Positions 41,612 to 51,164 are shown, counted from the stretch's first letter. The stretch: DNA of 64,000 bases from Bacillus sp. B15-48 (GCF_016879755.1 NZ_WOFU01000004.1:372001-436000); one strand, 5' to 3'. The notes: generated from the letters alone by a model not told the origin. A program made the numbers and translations.

Positions 41612-41662
41612 CCTGAAGTCTTGAAGTGGTGATATTTCTGCCGGTTTATTTGCGATAAAACA
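41612..41662. repeat. Remnant of the two-stem dispersed repeat
   Basis: GAAGTCTTGAAGTGGTGATA then TTTCTGCCGG and TGCGATAAAACAAA match the 3' third of the full element (CTTGAAGTGGGGGTATTACT, CTGCGATAAAATAA). Confidence 0.5.
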
Positions 41663-41664
41663 AA

Positions 41665-41691
41665 CTACCACAGTACGAATGACTGTGGTAG
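41665..41691 (-). terminator. Terminator of the Gln-rich protein gene
   Basis: CTACCACAGT (41665-41674) and ACTGTGGTAG (41682-41691) form a 10-bp stem, followed on the minus strand by TTTGTTTTATCG. Confidence 0.65.
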
Positions 41692-41758
41692 ACCCAAAAT
41701 TTTATACTATCTAATCTGTTAAAAAAGAAGCAAAAGAGTTACCTCTTGCTTCCTGCGA

Positions 41759-42034
41759 TTATTGCTGTTGTATTTGTTGTTGCTGAACTTGCTGGAGCTG
41801 CTGAGTGACTTGCTGCAGTTGCTGTTGGACTTGCTGATATTGTTGCTGTTGAGCTGGTTGAGCACTATTTTGAGCTTGCTGCAGTTGCTGAGTAGCCTGC
41901 TGCAGCTGTTGCTGAACTTGCTGAATCGCTTGCGGATTTGCTTGTTGTGTTGCTTGTTGCAGAGATTGTTCTGCTTGCTGAAGAGCTTGTTGCGCTTGTT
42001 GCGCTGCTTGTTGAACTTGTTGATTTTGTTCCAT
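41759..42034 (-). CDS. Glutamine-rich low-complexity protein
   Basis: A 91-residue protein behind a GGAGGAATATAAAC site. It is built almost entirely of Gln, Ala, Val, Leu, with heptad-like units such as QQVQQQLQQVTQQLQQ. Roughly half the residues are Gln. The hydrophobic spacing suggests a coiled coil. Such Gln-rich small proteins occur in Bacillaceae, sometimes linked with spore coats, but the function is not known. It has its own start site and terminator, so it is a real gene rather than a repeat artefact. A seven-codon upstream extension of the frame is rejected. Confidence 0.7.
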   Translation of the reverse strand: MEQNQQVQQAAQQAQQALQQAEQSLQQATQQANPQAIQQVQQQLQQATQQLQQAQNSAQPAQQQQYQQVQQQLQQVTQQLQQVQQQQIQQQ

Positions 42035-42126
42035 GTTTATATTCCTCCTAAACATCGTAATGAAATTACTCGTTTAGTATGTCAACTTTGGATAAAGTAA
42101 ATGTAATTACTAATTATAGTATTTTT

Positions 42127-42597
42127 TCACATAGATTCCTTCGTATCATTTACTAACACCGATTTGATCGCCTCTTCAATTTCTTTGTATCCTGTACAGC
42201 GGCAAATATTCGATTCTAACCAATCCTTGATTACCGTATCATCTGCATTTGGGTATTTTTGAATTAAGGCGTGACAATTCATAATAAAGCCTGGGGTACA
42301 ATAGCCACATTGGAAGGCAAATTTTTTTATAAACTCCGTTTGAATCGGAGTATTTTTTAGTCCTTCCACTGTGGTCACTTTTTTACCGACGGCTTCTATC
42401 GCTAACATTAGGCACGATTTCATCGAATCGCCATCAACGTCAATGGTACATGCACCGCAGTCACCATTTAAACAACCTGGTTTTGCACCTGTTAGCCCTA
42501 GTTCTTCACGCAGAACAAATAATAACGTATCCGCATTTCTTACATACACGCTACGGTTTTCACCATTTAAATTTAACATTATATCACTTTTATACAT
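42127..42597 (-). CDS. Molybdenum hydroxylase small subunit (2Fe-2S, XdhC/CoxS/PucE-like)
   Basis: A 156-residue iron-sulfur subunit. The plant-type cluster is GCLNGDCGACTIDVDG plus a later Cys in SCLMLA. The second cluster is FQCGYCTPGFIM and NICRCTGY. It moves electrons from the molybdopterin subunit to the FAD subunit. ATG at 42595-42597 follows GGAAGGAG and overlaps the FAD-subunit stop by 8 nt. Last gene of the three-gene operon. Confidence 0.9.
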   Translation of the reverse strand: MYKSDIMLNLNGENRSVYVRNADTLLFVLREELGLTGAKPGCLNGDCGACTIDVDGDSMKSCLMLAIEAVGKKVTTVEGLKNTPIQTEFIKKFAFQCGYCTPGFIMNCHALIQKYPNADDTVIKDWLESNICRCTGYKEIEEAIKSVLVNDTKESM

Positions 42598-43432
42598 TTG
42601 CCGCTCCTTCCAATTCATTCAGTACGTCATGTAGCGTATTTTTCAAAACAAACCTTCTATACTCTGCAGAACCGTTTACATCATCAAGGATAGGCGCAGG
42701 AATTCGCTCGATTGCTTTATCAACTCTTGCCTCTAACGAAAGTTGTTGATTATTTAAACTATCTTCCATATGCATATCACGAAAAGGAAAGGAACATAAC
42801 CCGCTAAACGCCACTTTGATTTGTTCATTTTTTTTCAGTGCTGCCACTGTTATTAATGGATAACCAACATCCCATTGTCTGCGCTTTTTCACACTTAGCG
42901 ATGGCCATTCCATTTCCGACAACTCTGTAATAACTTGAACAAGGAACTCCCCTTTATCTAATTGTAATGTTTGATTGAATACATCTTTTATCGGCAATTG
43001 TTTTAAACCAGTCTGACTCGCAATCACAACTTGACTATCGGTTAGCAAAAGTGGCAGAACCGTTTCCCTAAAAATAATATTGGCACATATATTTCCACCT
43101 AGCGTAACTTTATTTCGGGCGGTATGGTCAGCAATTTCCACAATGACTTTATTTAAAAATGGGAAAAGTTGCATGTCTCTAATCCTTGTTAAAGTTTGCG
43201 CTGCTCCTAATATCACTTGATTGTTATCTTTTTTTAAGACAAGGCATTCCGGGATTGCTTTAATATCAATAGCAGCATCTGTAAAAAGCTGATTCCTTCT
43301 TCCTAGCGTAATCAGTTCGGTTCCTCCTGAAAAGTACATTGGCTGCTTTCCTTGTTCCTCAAGTGATTGATACAATTGTGTCGCTTCCGTTAGAGAGGTT
43401 GGCTTATAATATTCAAAGTCAAACGATATCAT
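42590..43432 (-). CDS. Molybdenum hydroxylase FAD-binding subunit (CoxM/PucC-like)
   Basis: A 280-residue protein of the CO-dehydrogenase flavoprotein family. The FAD motif region is YFSGGTELITLGRR and the second is TARNKVTLGGNICANI. It passes electrons from the Fe-S subunit to NAD or another acceptor. Its ATG directly follows the TAG of the large subunit with no gap, so it is surely co-transcribed. Confidence 0.88.
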   Translation of the reverse strand: MISFDFEYYKPTSLTEATQLYQSLEEQGKQPMYFSGGTELITLGRRNQLFTDAAIDIKAIPECLVLKKDNNQVILGAAQTLTRIRDMQLFPFLNKVIVEIADHTARNKVTLGGNICANIIFRETVLPLLLTDSQVVIASQTGLKQLPIKDVFNQTLQLDKGEFLVQVITELSEMEWPSLSVKKRRQWDVGYPLITVAALKKNEQIKVAFSGLCSFPFRDMHMEDSLNNQQLSLEARVDKAIERIPAPILDDVNGSAEYRRFVLKNTLHDVLNELEGAANV

Positions 43433-45757
43433 CTATTCATCCACCGCTTTCTTTTCCTTCCAAATGAATTCAGGAGTAAGAGGCAGTTTATTTAATTCCA
43501 CTCCCGCTGCAACCGAAAGGCTGTTAGCTAATGCAGCAGGCATGCCAATCAATCCAATTTCCCCTAATCCACGTGCTCCATATGGGCCGTCAAGATGAGG
43601 GGTTTCCACAAAATGAACAATATATTCGGGATGTTCACCATAACGGAATGGAGTATATGTACGCAGCCGTGGATTTAATACGATTCCCTCATTATTAAAT
43701 ACAAATGTTTCACTGCTCCCAAAATTCAGCCCCATACTCATCGCACCCATTACTTGTCCTTCAGCCAATTTTAAATTTAATACTTTTCCAGCATCGATGA
43801 CAGAATAGGCCTTTACTATTTTATAAGTGTAATCTCTTATATCAAACTCCACTTCTACACCTTGAGCCCCTACTGTGTATTCCGGCCCTGGCTTCCCTTT
43901 CCCTGTCTCATGGTCAATATGGGTCAAATGTCTTAAAGTGTATGTTCCTCTGCCAATCACTTGACCGCCAATTGAGTAACCAGTTGGATATTTATAACCG
44001 TGACAAATCTCTTTTATTTGAATAAACGTATCAGGTTCATCCCTTACATAGACTTTTTCATTTCCTACATCCAAGTCATCAGGTGAACAGATCAGAACAC
44101 GCGATGCGATGTCCTTCAATTGTTCAATTGCATCGTCTGCCGCTTTTAGTAGAGCTCTTCCAGCCATTAACGTTCCTCTGCTGGCAGCTGTTTTCCAATG
44201 CTTAGGAGTTGTTTGTGTATCAACTTCCATCTTGACATGAATTTTATTCATATTCATTTTTAGTTTTTCGGCAAGTAATTGAGCAAGGATTGTTTTGGTC
44301 CCTGTTCCAATTTCGACAATCCCTGATAAAATGTTCACGCTGCCATCCACGTTAAAAGTTAGCACTACCCCGGAATTCGCTTCGGAATCAATCGTTGATG
44401 TTTTCCAAATGCAGCTGACTCCTTTTGCTCTTATTTTCCGATTACTTACTCGAATAACGGTTCCCTCTTCCCAGTTCATTAATTGCTTCAACCTGTCGAT
44501 ACATTGAGGTAAATTTCCAACTGTACTGGCGTTAACACGCATTTGTGTTGCTGTTGTCAGACCAGGTAAGATTGAATTTTTCTTGCGGAGCTCTAATGGG
44601 TCAATGCCAAGCTTTTGCGCAAGCATATCCATTGCTCGTTCAAATGCAAATAAAAGCTCAGAATGACTAAAGCCCCGGTAGGCCGTTGCATATGGATGAT
44701 TTGTATAAACACATAATGAATCGCATGATATATTTTTAATATAATAGGGACCCGTACATGTAACTGCAGCAGCCCGACTGATTGTAGCCCCCTTATCGGA
44801 ATAAGCTCCCGAGTCAAACATGTATAAAATTTCGGCTGCAGTTATTTTCCCTGCTTTTGTCGCCCCTAGCTTTATATTCGCATCAAGGCCAATATGTACA
44901 GGAGAGGTGATCATATCTTCTTCCCTTGTATTCAATAGTTTAACCGGTCTCCCACCAACAGCATGTGTAGCCATATAAGCAATCAACTCCAGTTGCACAG
45001 CCACTTTTCCTCCATACCCTCCGCCTACAAGTGGTGTTTTTACAATGACTTTCCCTTCATCTAGATCGAAATATCGATTCATTAGTTCTTTTATGATAAA
45101 GGGGGATTGAGTCGATGATGAAAACACAACAAAACCATCTGGGCGAATTTCTGCTGTCACACATCTTGTTTCCATCGCAATATGATCGGACGGGGAGAAG
45201 GAAAAACTTGCCTCAATCGTTACATCACTTTCATTCCACCCTATTTCCATATTTCCTTTCCGTATTTTCGTTCGATCAGCAATATTTGTATTCGGCTCGG
45301 GATAAACATGCTCGATTCTTTCATACGCAGCTAAATTTTCATGGATTAAAGCAGCATCTGGAAGAAGAGCTTCCTTCGGGGAATTTATGACAGGCAGAGG
45401 TTCATACGTCACCTTAATCAATTCGGCAGCCTTTTTTGCTTCAACTAAACTATCTGCTACTACTGCAGCTACTGGTTCGCCATGATATCTTACTTTTTCA
45501 AAAGCAAGTGGCGGTCGATCATTAATTTCTTCTCCCGTCAGCGGGGCTGGCTTTCCAACTAAAATGGCTCGAACTCCAGGTGCATGAAGTGCTTTCGTTG
45601 TGTCAATTGCTTTTATTTTTGCATGGGCATAAGAACTAGCAACTAACTGAATATGCAACATCTCTTTCGATGAATAATCAGCCGTATATTTTGCTGCCCC
45701 TGTTACCTTTTCCATTGCTTCTTTCCGGTAAATACTTCTTCCAATGTTCGAGTTCAT
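43433..45757 (-). CDS. Molybdenum hydroxylase molybdopterin-binding subunit (XdhA/CoxL/PucD-like)
   Basis: A 774-residue catalytic subunit. The N-terminal ald_xan_dh_C domain starts IGRSIYRKEAMEKVTGAAKY. Moco-binding motifs are VGGGYGGKVAVQLE, AYRGFSHSELLFAFE and the active-site Glu in GARGLGEIGLIGMP. Members hydroxylate purines, aldehydes or N-heterocycles. The CoxL-type active-site Cys motif is not seen, so this is not a CO dehydrogenase. Substrate is unknown. Xanthine or a nicotinate-like heterocycle are both possible given the catabolic genes 5-20 kb away. ATG 45755-45757 behind AAAGGTGG. Confidence 0.88.
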   Translation of the reverse strand: MNSNIGRSIYRKEAMEKVTGAAKYTADYSSKEMLHIQLVASSYAHAKIKAIDTTKALHAPGVRAILVGKPAPLTGEEINDRPPLAFEKVRYHGEPVAAVVADSLVEAKKAAELIKVTYEPLPVINSPKEALLPDAALIHENLAAYERIEHVYPEPNTNIADRTKIRKGNMEIGWNESDVTIEASFSFSPSDHIAMETRCVTAEIRPDGFVVFSSSTQSPFIIKELMNRYFDLDEGKVIVKTPLVGGGYGGKVAVQLELIAYMATHAVGGRPVKLLNTREEDMITSPVHIGLDANIKLGATKAGKITAAEILYMFDSGAYSDKGATISRAAAVTCTGPYYIKNISCDSLCVYTNHPYATAYRGFSHSELLFAFERAMDMLAQKLGIDPLELRKKNSILPGLTTATQMRVNASTVGNLPQCIDRLKQLMNWEEGTVIRVSNRKIRAKGVSCIWKTSTIDSEANSGVVLTFNVDGSVNILSGIVEIGTGTKTILAQLLAEKLKMNMNKIHVKMEVDTQTTPKHWKTAASRGTLMAGRALLKAADDAIEQLKDIASRVLICSPDDLDVGNEKVYVRDEPDTFIQIKEICHGYKYPTGYSIGGQVIGRGTYTLRHLTHIDHETGKGKPGPEYTVGAQGVEVEFDIRDYTYKIVKAYSVIDAGKVLNLKLAEGQVMGAMSMGLNFGSSETFVFNNEGIVLNPRLRTYTPFRYGEHPEYIVHFVETPHLDGPYGARGLGEIGLIGMPAALANSLSVAAGVELNKLPLTPEFIWKEKKAVDE

Positions 45758-45939
45758 AAAATAAACCACCTTTAAAAGCAAAAAAAATTATCGATTCATT
45801 ACTGTCTTTTTACAATATTATCGGTTAATTTCCCCTTCTTCATTCATTAAGAAAAATTCTGCTATAAGTAGCATTTGTATAAAAACATCCATTAAACAAA
45901 TTCTAATACTAAAATTCTTAGTAAGGAGCTCTACATAAC

Positions 45940-46869
45940 ATGGCCAATAACAATGATTTAATTTCCACTGAAATGTTAGTCCTTATCATTACCGCAACTG
46001 TGATTGGAACATTAGCACGTTTTCTGTCGCTTAAATTAGATTATCGCCAGTATCCCAATTATCCGAACGGCTATTTAATCCATCTCGTAACAGGTGGAGT
46101 GGCTGCTGCATTAGGGGCTTTTATCATCCCTACTCTCATGACCAAGAATTTTACTGCGGTTACATTTTTAGGAATTGCTATACAACATTTTCGTGATGTC
46201 CGCAAGGTTGAAAGAGAAAGTCTTTTAGACCTCGAAGGAGAGGAATTTGCCAAACGAGGCAATGCCTATATTGATGGAATTTCAAAAATATTTGAATCGC
46301 GCAACTATATTACACTCATCGTAGCCTTTACTACAGCACTCGTTATTCAGCTCTTTCAATCATTTTTAGATGTACCGACATGGATTGAAGTCTTTGCTGG
46401 TTCAGTAATAGGCCTTGTATTATTTTACTTTTTAAAACATTTTACAGCGCGTCAAAAAATCGGTGACATCGTTACTGTGACGGAAGGGGAAATTGAAATA
46501 AAAGGCTCTGATCTCTATGTGGATGGAATGTTCGTTTCCAATTTAATGGGAAGGGAGGAAGCGAAAAATTGGTTCCTTGAAGAAGGAATCGCTGCTGTGA
46601 TCCATCCGAATAAGGATCACTTTCAAATTCCACTTATGAATAACGGTCAACGACAAGCTATTTTATTTGAAACAACGCGAAGATTAGGACAAAGGAAAAT
46701 ATATAGTGCGCAAAACCCTACAGACGGGAAAGTTATCATTGCCATCGTTCCAATCATCCAAAATTTTGAGCTATTAAAAGAAACAATTTTACTTACTCCT
46801 TTACTGGAGACTGTGAAAAAGAACCCTGAAATCTTAAAAACAGCAAAGGAAGTGAAAGCCGATGAGTAA
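45940..46869 (+). CDS. YIEGIA family membrane protein
   Basis: A 309-residue protein. N-terminal membrane helices (about 10-25, 50-70) flank polar loops. The namesake motif appears as YIDGISKIFE after FRDVRKVERESLLDLEGEEF. There are further helices at ~118-165 and a soluble C-terminal half (VTVTEGEIEIKGSDLYVDG). The family is found in spore-forming Firmicutes and is linked to sporulation, with no known biochemical activity. ATG behind AAGGAG. The next gene overlaps by 8 nt and encodes its usual small partner. Confidence 0.8.
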   Translation: MANNNDLISTEMLVLIITATVIGTLARFLSLKLDYRQYPNYPNGYLIHLVTGGVAAALGAFIIPTLMTKNFTAVTFLGIAIQHFRDVRKVERESLLDLEGEEFAKRGNAYIDGISKIFESRNYITLIVAFTTALVIQLFQSFLDVPTWIEVFAGSVIGLVLFYFLKHFTARQKIGDIVTVTEGEIEIKGSDLYVDGMFVSNLMGREEAKNWFLEEGIAAVIHPNKDHFQIPLMNNGQRQAILFETTRRLGQRKIYSAQNPTDGKVIIAIVPIIQNFELLKETILLTPLLETVKKNPEILKTAKEVKADE

Positions 46870-47062
46870 AGGCGAAGGAGGAGCTAAAGGAATTCTTGCC
46901 TATATTACAACCGATAAAAGCCGCCATATCGGGGGAGCCCCCTTAGCAATATTAGCAAAAGATGAAGATGAATTAATTGACATTTCTAACGCAATCGCCG
47001 AAGCATTTTTAGCCAATCTGCTTCAATTAAAAAATGGAGATTGTTTAGTAATAAAAAAATAG
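46862..47062 (+). CDS. Small partner protein (capping complex subunit for YIEGIA)
   Basis: A 66-residue protein: MSKGEGGAKGILAYITTDK, then GGAPLAILAKDEDELIDISN and AFLANLLQLKNGDCLVIKK. Position right after, and overlapping, a YIEGIA gene, together with GGAP and the small size, match the family known as the capping complex subunit for YIEGIA. The function is not established. Confidence 0.7.
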   Translation: MSKGEGGAKGILAYITTDKSRHIGGAPLAILAKDEDELIDISNAIAEAFLANLLQLKNGDCLVIKK

Positions 47063-47100
47063 CTTTATACAGTGGGCCTTTTATCCCTACTGTATAAAGC
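47062..47100. terminator. Bidirectional terminator between YIEGIA pair and catalase
   Basis: GCTTTATACAGT (47062-47073) and ACTGTATAAAGC (47089-47100) form a 12-bp perfect stem between convergent genes. The left arm begins at the stop codon of the small partner gene. Confidence 0.7.
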
Positions 47101-47106
47101 CTCTAT

Positions 47107-49248
47107 TCAACCACTCATTTTTCCGTCTTGGTTCTGTCTCATCCAGTGGCGATGTTGGGCAATCGAATGGATGAATTCTTGGGTAAAACTATTCAAATCT
47201 GCTGTGTTGCGAATGGTTACAATTCCTAAGTCTGAGAACAATTGTCCTTTCGTCTCTGGTCCAGCGGTAGAGATCCGTTGCACATCAGAGGAAGTTAATA
47301 AATCTACCCCCTCGTTCGTTGCCCCTATTGCTTTAGCATGGATAAAGGCATCGCTCAAGAAATCTTTTGCTTCTTTATGCATCGTTAATGTGTCCACACT
47401 GTTTTTACCTCCAGGAATATAGAGTGCATCATACATAATCGAACCACTAGTCGCATAACTTTTCGTTGCCTCTAATTGTTGCCCTTCTGCACTCGAAATC
47501 ATTCCTAAATTTTTACTAATTATGTCCGCATGGACTCCAGAGCCGGCCAACGCTGTCATCACCATTGTGACATCATTAAAATTAAAACCCTTTTCTATAA
47601 GAATCGCTACTTTTCTCGTTCGAGGACTCCGAATCGTTGTTTCTTGACTCACCGCTGATGACGAAGCTGTAATCCCAGTCCCGCCAGAATTCGCTGGCGG
47701 ATCGACACCAATTCCTTGGGCAATCTGAACGGCAAGGTCTCCATCAACATTATTAAACATTTCAACAACCCGCTGCTTAATTTGCTTATCTTTGACACTC
47801 CCGACTTCAAAATGAAAAGCTTTAACAATATGCTGTTTTTCAATAGGAGACATGCTGTTCCAGAAAAGGGTTGCCTGTTGGTAGTGATCATTAAAGCTCT
47901 TACTCCGTTTCCGGACCTTTTGCCCGTCCACTTTCTCAGCATAATGCGTGTAACCATGTTCCATATCACTTGCTGGTTGCGGCGAATTATTCCGGAGAGA
48001 ATTTGGCGAATAACTTACTGCCCCTTTATCGATTGTCATGCGATGAAACCCATCTCGTTGGTTGTTATTTACCGGCGCTATCGGACGGTTAATCGGAATT
48101 TCATGAAAATTAGGCCCGCCCAAACGAAGAAGCTGTGTGTCAGTATAGGAAAACAGCCTTCCTTGTAATAACGGATCATTGCTAAAATCAATACCAGGTA
48201 CAACATGCCCAGGATGAAAGGCTGCTTGTTCAGTCTCAGCAAAGAAGTTATCCTGATTGCGATTCAACGTCATCTTTCCAATGATTTTGACAGGAACGAT
48301 TTCCTCCGGCCAAAATTTAGTCGGATCAAGAATATCAAAGTCGAATGTAAACTCCTCTTCTTCTTCTAATAGTTGAACACCCAGTTCATATTCAGGATAT
48401 TCTCCATTATTGATTGCTTCCCAAAGATCACGCCGATGAAAGTCGGGATCCTTTCCAGCCAGTTTCTGTGCTTCATCCCAAGCGAGAGAATGAACACCGA
48501 GCAAAGGCTTCCAATGAAACTTCACAAACCGGGCTTTCCCCTGTTCATTAACGAATCTGAAAGTGTTAACACCAAAACCTTCCATCATCCGGAAGCTTCG
48601 AGGAATCGCTCTGTCAGAAAGAAGCCACATAATCATATGTGCTGTTTCAGTATTACTGACGACAAAATCCCAAAATGTATCATGTGCAGCTGACGCTTGA
48701 GGGATTTCATTATGTGGTTCAGGTTTGATGGCATGAACGACATCCGGAAACTTAATCGCATCTTGAATAAAAAAGATAGGAATATTGTTTGCAACTAAAT
48801 CATAGTTGCCATCTTCTGTATAAAATTTAGTCGCAAAACCTCGGACATCCCTTACCGTATCAGCTGAACCTCGTGATCCGACAACCGTAGAGAATCGGAC
48901 AAAAACGGGAGTCTTCACTGACGGATCTTGTAAAAATTTCGCTTTCGTATATTCCGTCATCGGTTCGTATACTTGGAAATAGCCATGAGCTCCAAAACCA
49001 CGTGCATGGACAACCCGCTCTGGAATCCGTTCATGGTCAAAATGAGTCATCTTTTCCCGAAAATGAAAATCCTCCATCAGGGTAGGTCCTCTTTCGCCTG
49101 CTTTAAGTGAATCATCTGTGTTCGTGACGCGTACACCCTGGTTGGTTGTTAGTTTGGTATTTTTATGATCAACACGGAAACTTTCCAACTGCTGATTTTT
49201 TTTGTTCTCGTCGTTTACTGACCCGTTCTGTCGTTGTTCCTTATCCAT
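47107..49248 (-). CDS. katE: Large-subunit (clade 2) catalase, KatE-like, with C-terminal DJ-1/PfpI domain
   Basis: A 713-residue monofunctional heme catalase. The catalytic His lies in VVHARGFGAHGYF, the distal Asn in LVANNIPIFFIQD, and the heme-ligand Tyr in GRLFSYTDTQLLRLGGPN. The last ~160 residues (RKVAILIEKGFNFNDVTMVM...LYIPGGKNSVDTL) form the glutamine-amidotransferase-like domain of HPII-type catalases. It detoxifies hydrogen peroxide. In B. subtilis, KatE is a general-stress enzyme and KatX a spore enzyme. I did not find a convincing sigma-B promoter upstream. ATG behind GGAGG. Confidence 0.92.
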   Translation of the reverse strand: MDKEQRQNGSVNDENKKNQQLESFRVDHKNTKLTTNQGVRVTNTDDSLKAGERGPTLMEDFHFREKMTHFDHERIPERVVHARGFGAHGYFQVYEPMTEYTKAKFLQDPSVKTPVFVRFSTVVGSRGSADTVRDVRGFATKFYTEDGNYDLVANNIPIFFIQDAIKFPDVVHAIKPEPHNEIPQASAAHDTFWDFVVSNTETAHMIMWLLSDRAIPRSFRMMEGFGVNTFRFVNEQGKARFVKFHWKPLLGVHSLAWDEAQKLAGKDPDFHRRDLWEAINNGEYPEYELGVQLLEEEEEFTFDFDILDPTKFWPEEIVPVKIIGKMTLNRNQDNFFAETEQAAFHPGHVVPGIDFSNDPLLQGRLFSYTDTQLLRLGGPNFHEIPINRPIAPVNNNQRDGFHRMTIDKGAVSYSPNSLRNNSPQPASDMEHGYTHYAEKVDGQKVRKRSKSFNDHYQQATLFWNSMSPIEKQHIVKAFHFEVGSVKDKQIKQRVVEMFNNVDGDLAVQIAQGIGVDPPANSGGTGITASSSAVSQETTIRSPRTRKVAILIEKGFNFNDVTMVMTALAGSGVHADIISKNLGMISSAEGQQLEATKSYATSGSIMYDALYIPGGKNSVDTLTMHKEAKDFLSDAFIHAKAIGATNEGVDLLTSSDVQRISTAGPETKGQLFSDLGIVTIRNTADLNSFTQEFIHSIAQHRHWMRQNQDGKMSG

Positions 49249-49685
49249 TTCTTTTCCTCCTTCTCTCAGTTTATCCCAGTTATTCTCCCTTGCTCAGCCC
49301 TTTGCAGAAAAGAAGCATGTTTAGAAAAGGGAAGAAGTTACTTAACAAAATATGGGAATTCAACCAATAAACGTATTTTCCTCATTCCGATTTAATTTAT
49401 GCATCGGAATAAAGAAAACTCGCCGATTGGGCGAGCTGGATCGCGGAGAAGGAGTCTGTTAATGAATGTAGCAAAATCTCAAACAACCTGCCTACTGATG
49501 GGCCTGCAATAAATTGTTCCAATTCAAGAACTCTTAAGCCTGATAATACTTTTTTCTGTCACTTTCGTGATCCTCATGATGCAGTTTTCGAATTAGCCTA
49601 ATCAAGTAGAATTTAATCAATGAATTTTCTGCGGATATAAAATCGGATATTTCCATAAAACTAGGAAATATCCAATCATTTATCC
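49249..49685. other. Catalase upstream region with two hairpins
   Basis: About 430 bp without a gene. ATTCCGAT (49384-49391) and ATCGGAAT (49403-49410) form an 8-bp inverted repeat. CTCGCC...GGGCGAG (49419-49435) forms another. No Per-box (TTATAATnATTATAA) and no clear sigma-B promoter (GTTTaa-N13-GGGtat) on the minus strand were seen. Confidence 0.45.
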
Positions 49686-50219
49686 TTATTCAAAAATATC
49701 TTTGGCAAGAATATAATTCACATACTCTCTTGCACTTTCTTGAACCTCTTCTTGTAATGCTGTGTATGCGCCGTTAAAGACAAAAGCAGGTAAATATTTT
49801 GTACCTATTAGATTGCTAGTTGCTTGGAAGGGCTTTAATAGTTCACTCATAGAAAAATGATTCCGACCCCCTGCTTGGTATTTTTCTTTCCCACTTCCAG
49901 ATGACACTGCTAAAATGAGCTCTTTTTTATGTAGTTTCGTTCCATTTGAACCATACGCCCATCCACGTGTCAAAACTTCATCAATCCATTTTTTCAGAAG
50001 TGGTGGAGAGCTATACCAATAAAATGGAAACTGCCAAACAATCCGGTCATGTTCCTCGCACAACCTTTGCTCTCTCTCTATATCAATTCGTTCATCTGGA
50101 TATTTTTTATATAGCTCAGATACAGTTATTTCAGAATGTTTCTTCAATTCTTTCACCCATGTTTTGTTGACAACTGAAGTTTCTAAATGTGGATGAGCAA
50201 CAATGACTAACACTTTCAT
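49686..50219 (-). CDS. NAD(P)H oxidoreductase, flavodoxin-like fold (KefF/YwrO-like)
   Basis: A 177-residue flavodoxin-fold quinone reductase. It has MKVLVIVAHPHLETSVVNK at the N-terminus, IVWQFPFYWYSSPPLLKKWI as the FMN-site loop and GWAYG, LAVSSGSG as further contacts. Members reduce quinones or nitroaromatics by two electrons. I place the start at ATG 50217-50219, six bases after GGGGG. An upstream in-frame ATG lacks spacing. It lies at the edge of the catabolic island and may be unrelated to it. Confidence 0.85.
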   Translation of the reverse strand: MKVLVIVAHPHLETSVVNKTWVKELKKHSEITVSELYKKYPDERIDIEREQRLCEEHDRIVWQFPFYWYSSPPLLKKWIDEVLTRGWAYGSNGTKLHKKELILAVSSGSGKEKYQAGGRNHFSMSELLKPFQATSNLIGTKYLPAFVFNGAYTALQEEVQESAREYVNYILAKDIFE

Positions 50220-50330
50220 ATAAACCCCCATTACGCTATCTGTTCATTGTATTTCTCAGTCTTTCCGTATCCTTTTCCTTCTATCATTTTTGTGCAAAAA
50301 CTCATTCAGGATCCCTAGTAGTATTCAGAC

Positions 50331-50939
50331 CTATTTAGGTCTTTTGATTGAAAACAACTCACCGATAGTTGCATAATTGCTACCAGCCAACCGGCTCACA
50401 GCAGCCAAGCCTCTTGCGTCAATTCTTCCTTTCTCATAAATACCACTTTGTATATGAAATTGAACAACTCTGCCAATAATGAGGTCACAAGCTGGGGTGT
50501 CCATATCTCCTAATTCTATCGCTTGTTCCAATTTACACTCCATACGAATCTTTGCTTCTTTAACTCCCGGTACAGAGACTTTTGTGCTTTCGATTGAAGT
50601 TAATTGAGCTAACTCAATTTCGCTTTGATCAGAGGGCAGGCTCGCTGCTGTTTCATTTATTTTTTCCACATTTTGATTATCGACAATATGAACGACAAAT
50701 TCCTTCCGTTCGATAATATTTCTCGCGGTATCCTTCTGTCTTCCTTCAAACCTTTGAATTGATACTGAAATCATCGGCGGATTTGAACTGACAATATTAA
50801 AGTAACTGAATGGCGCCCCATTTAAAACCTCACTTTTTGAAATCGTTGTAACGAATGCAATAGGTCTTGGGATAATACCTCCTGTTAAAAATTTATATTT
50901 TTCTACTTCAGTCATATTATTAGGATCGATTGAATACAT
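50331..50939 (-). CDS. Flavin reductase family protein (FMN-binding split barrel)
   Basis: A 202-residue protein. Conserved segments are KYKFLTGGIIPRPIAFVTT, NGAPFSYFNIVSSNPPMISV and DTARNIIERKEFVVHI, typical of the flavin-reductase-like/DIM6-NTAB family. Members give reduced flavin to a monooxygenase or act as flavin-binding oxidoreductases of their own. No two-component monooxygenase is seen in the window. A role as electron source for ring oxidation is possible but untested. Confidence 0.82.
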   Translation of the reverse strand: MYSIDPNNMTEVEKYKFLTGGIIPRPIAFVTTISKSEVLNGAPFSYFNIVSSNPPMISVSIQRFEGRQKDTARNIIERKEFVVHIVDNQNVEKINETAASLPSDQSEIELAQLTSIESTKVSVPGVKEAKIRMECKLEQAIELGDMDTPACDLIIGRVVQFHIQSGIYEKGRIDARGLAAVSRLAGSNYATIGELFSIKRPK

Positions 50940-51164
50940 AAATACACCTCTTTTTAAGACTTATTCACTTTCTACGCAAGCAGGAGCGCTACCGTTTCCT
51001 TTTTCTCTAGCTTATCAATTACGTAGATACCCAGTTTTTTTATTAAAAATATTTCCCTATATTTCTTGTTGTACAGCAAACTTGCGAAAGAACGATTCTT
51101 CCCCGGCAACTAATAATTGTATAAACTGAGTTTTTCAATCTAGTCTAAAAAACGCTTCGATTTG

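Noticed and set aside
41762-42100. Plus-strand Leu-rich open frame of 112 codons
   Set aside because: Mirror of the CAG/CAA-rich Gln-protein gene; composition artefact.
49321-49375. Sigma-B promoter for the catalase
   Set aside because: No -10 GGGTAT-type element on the minus strand at the right spacing.
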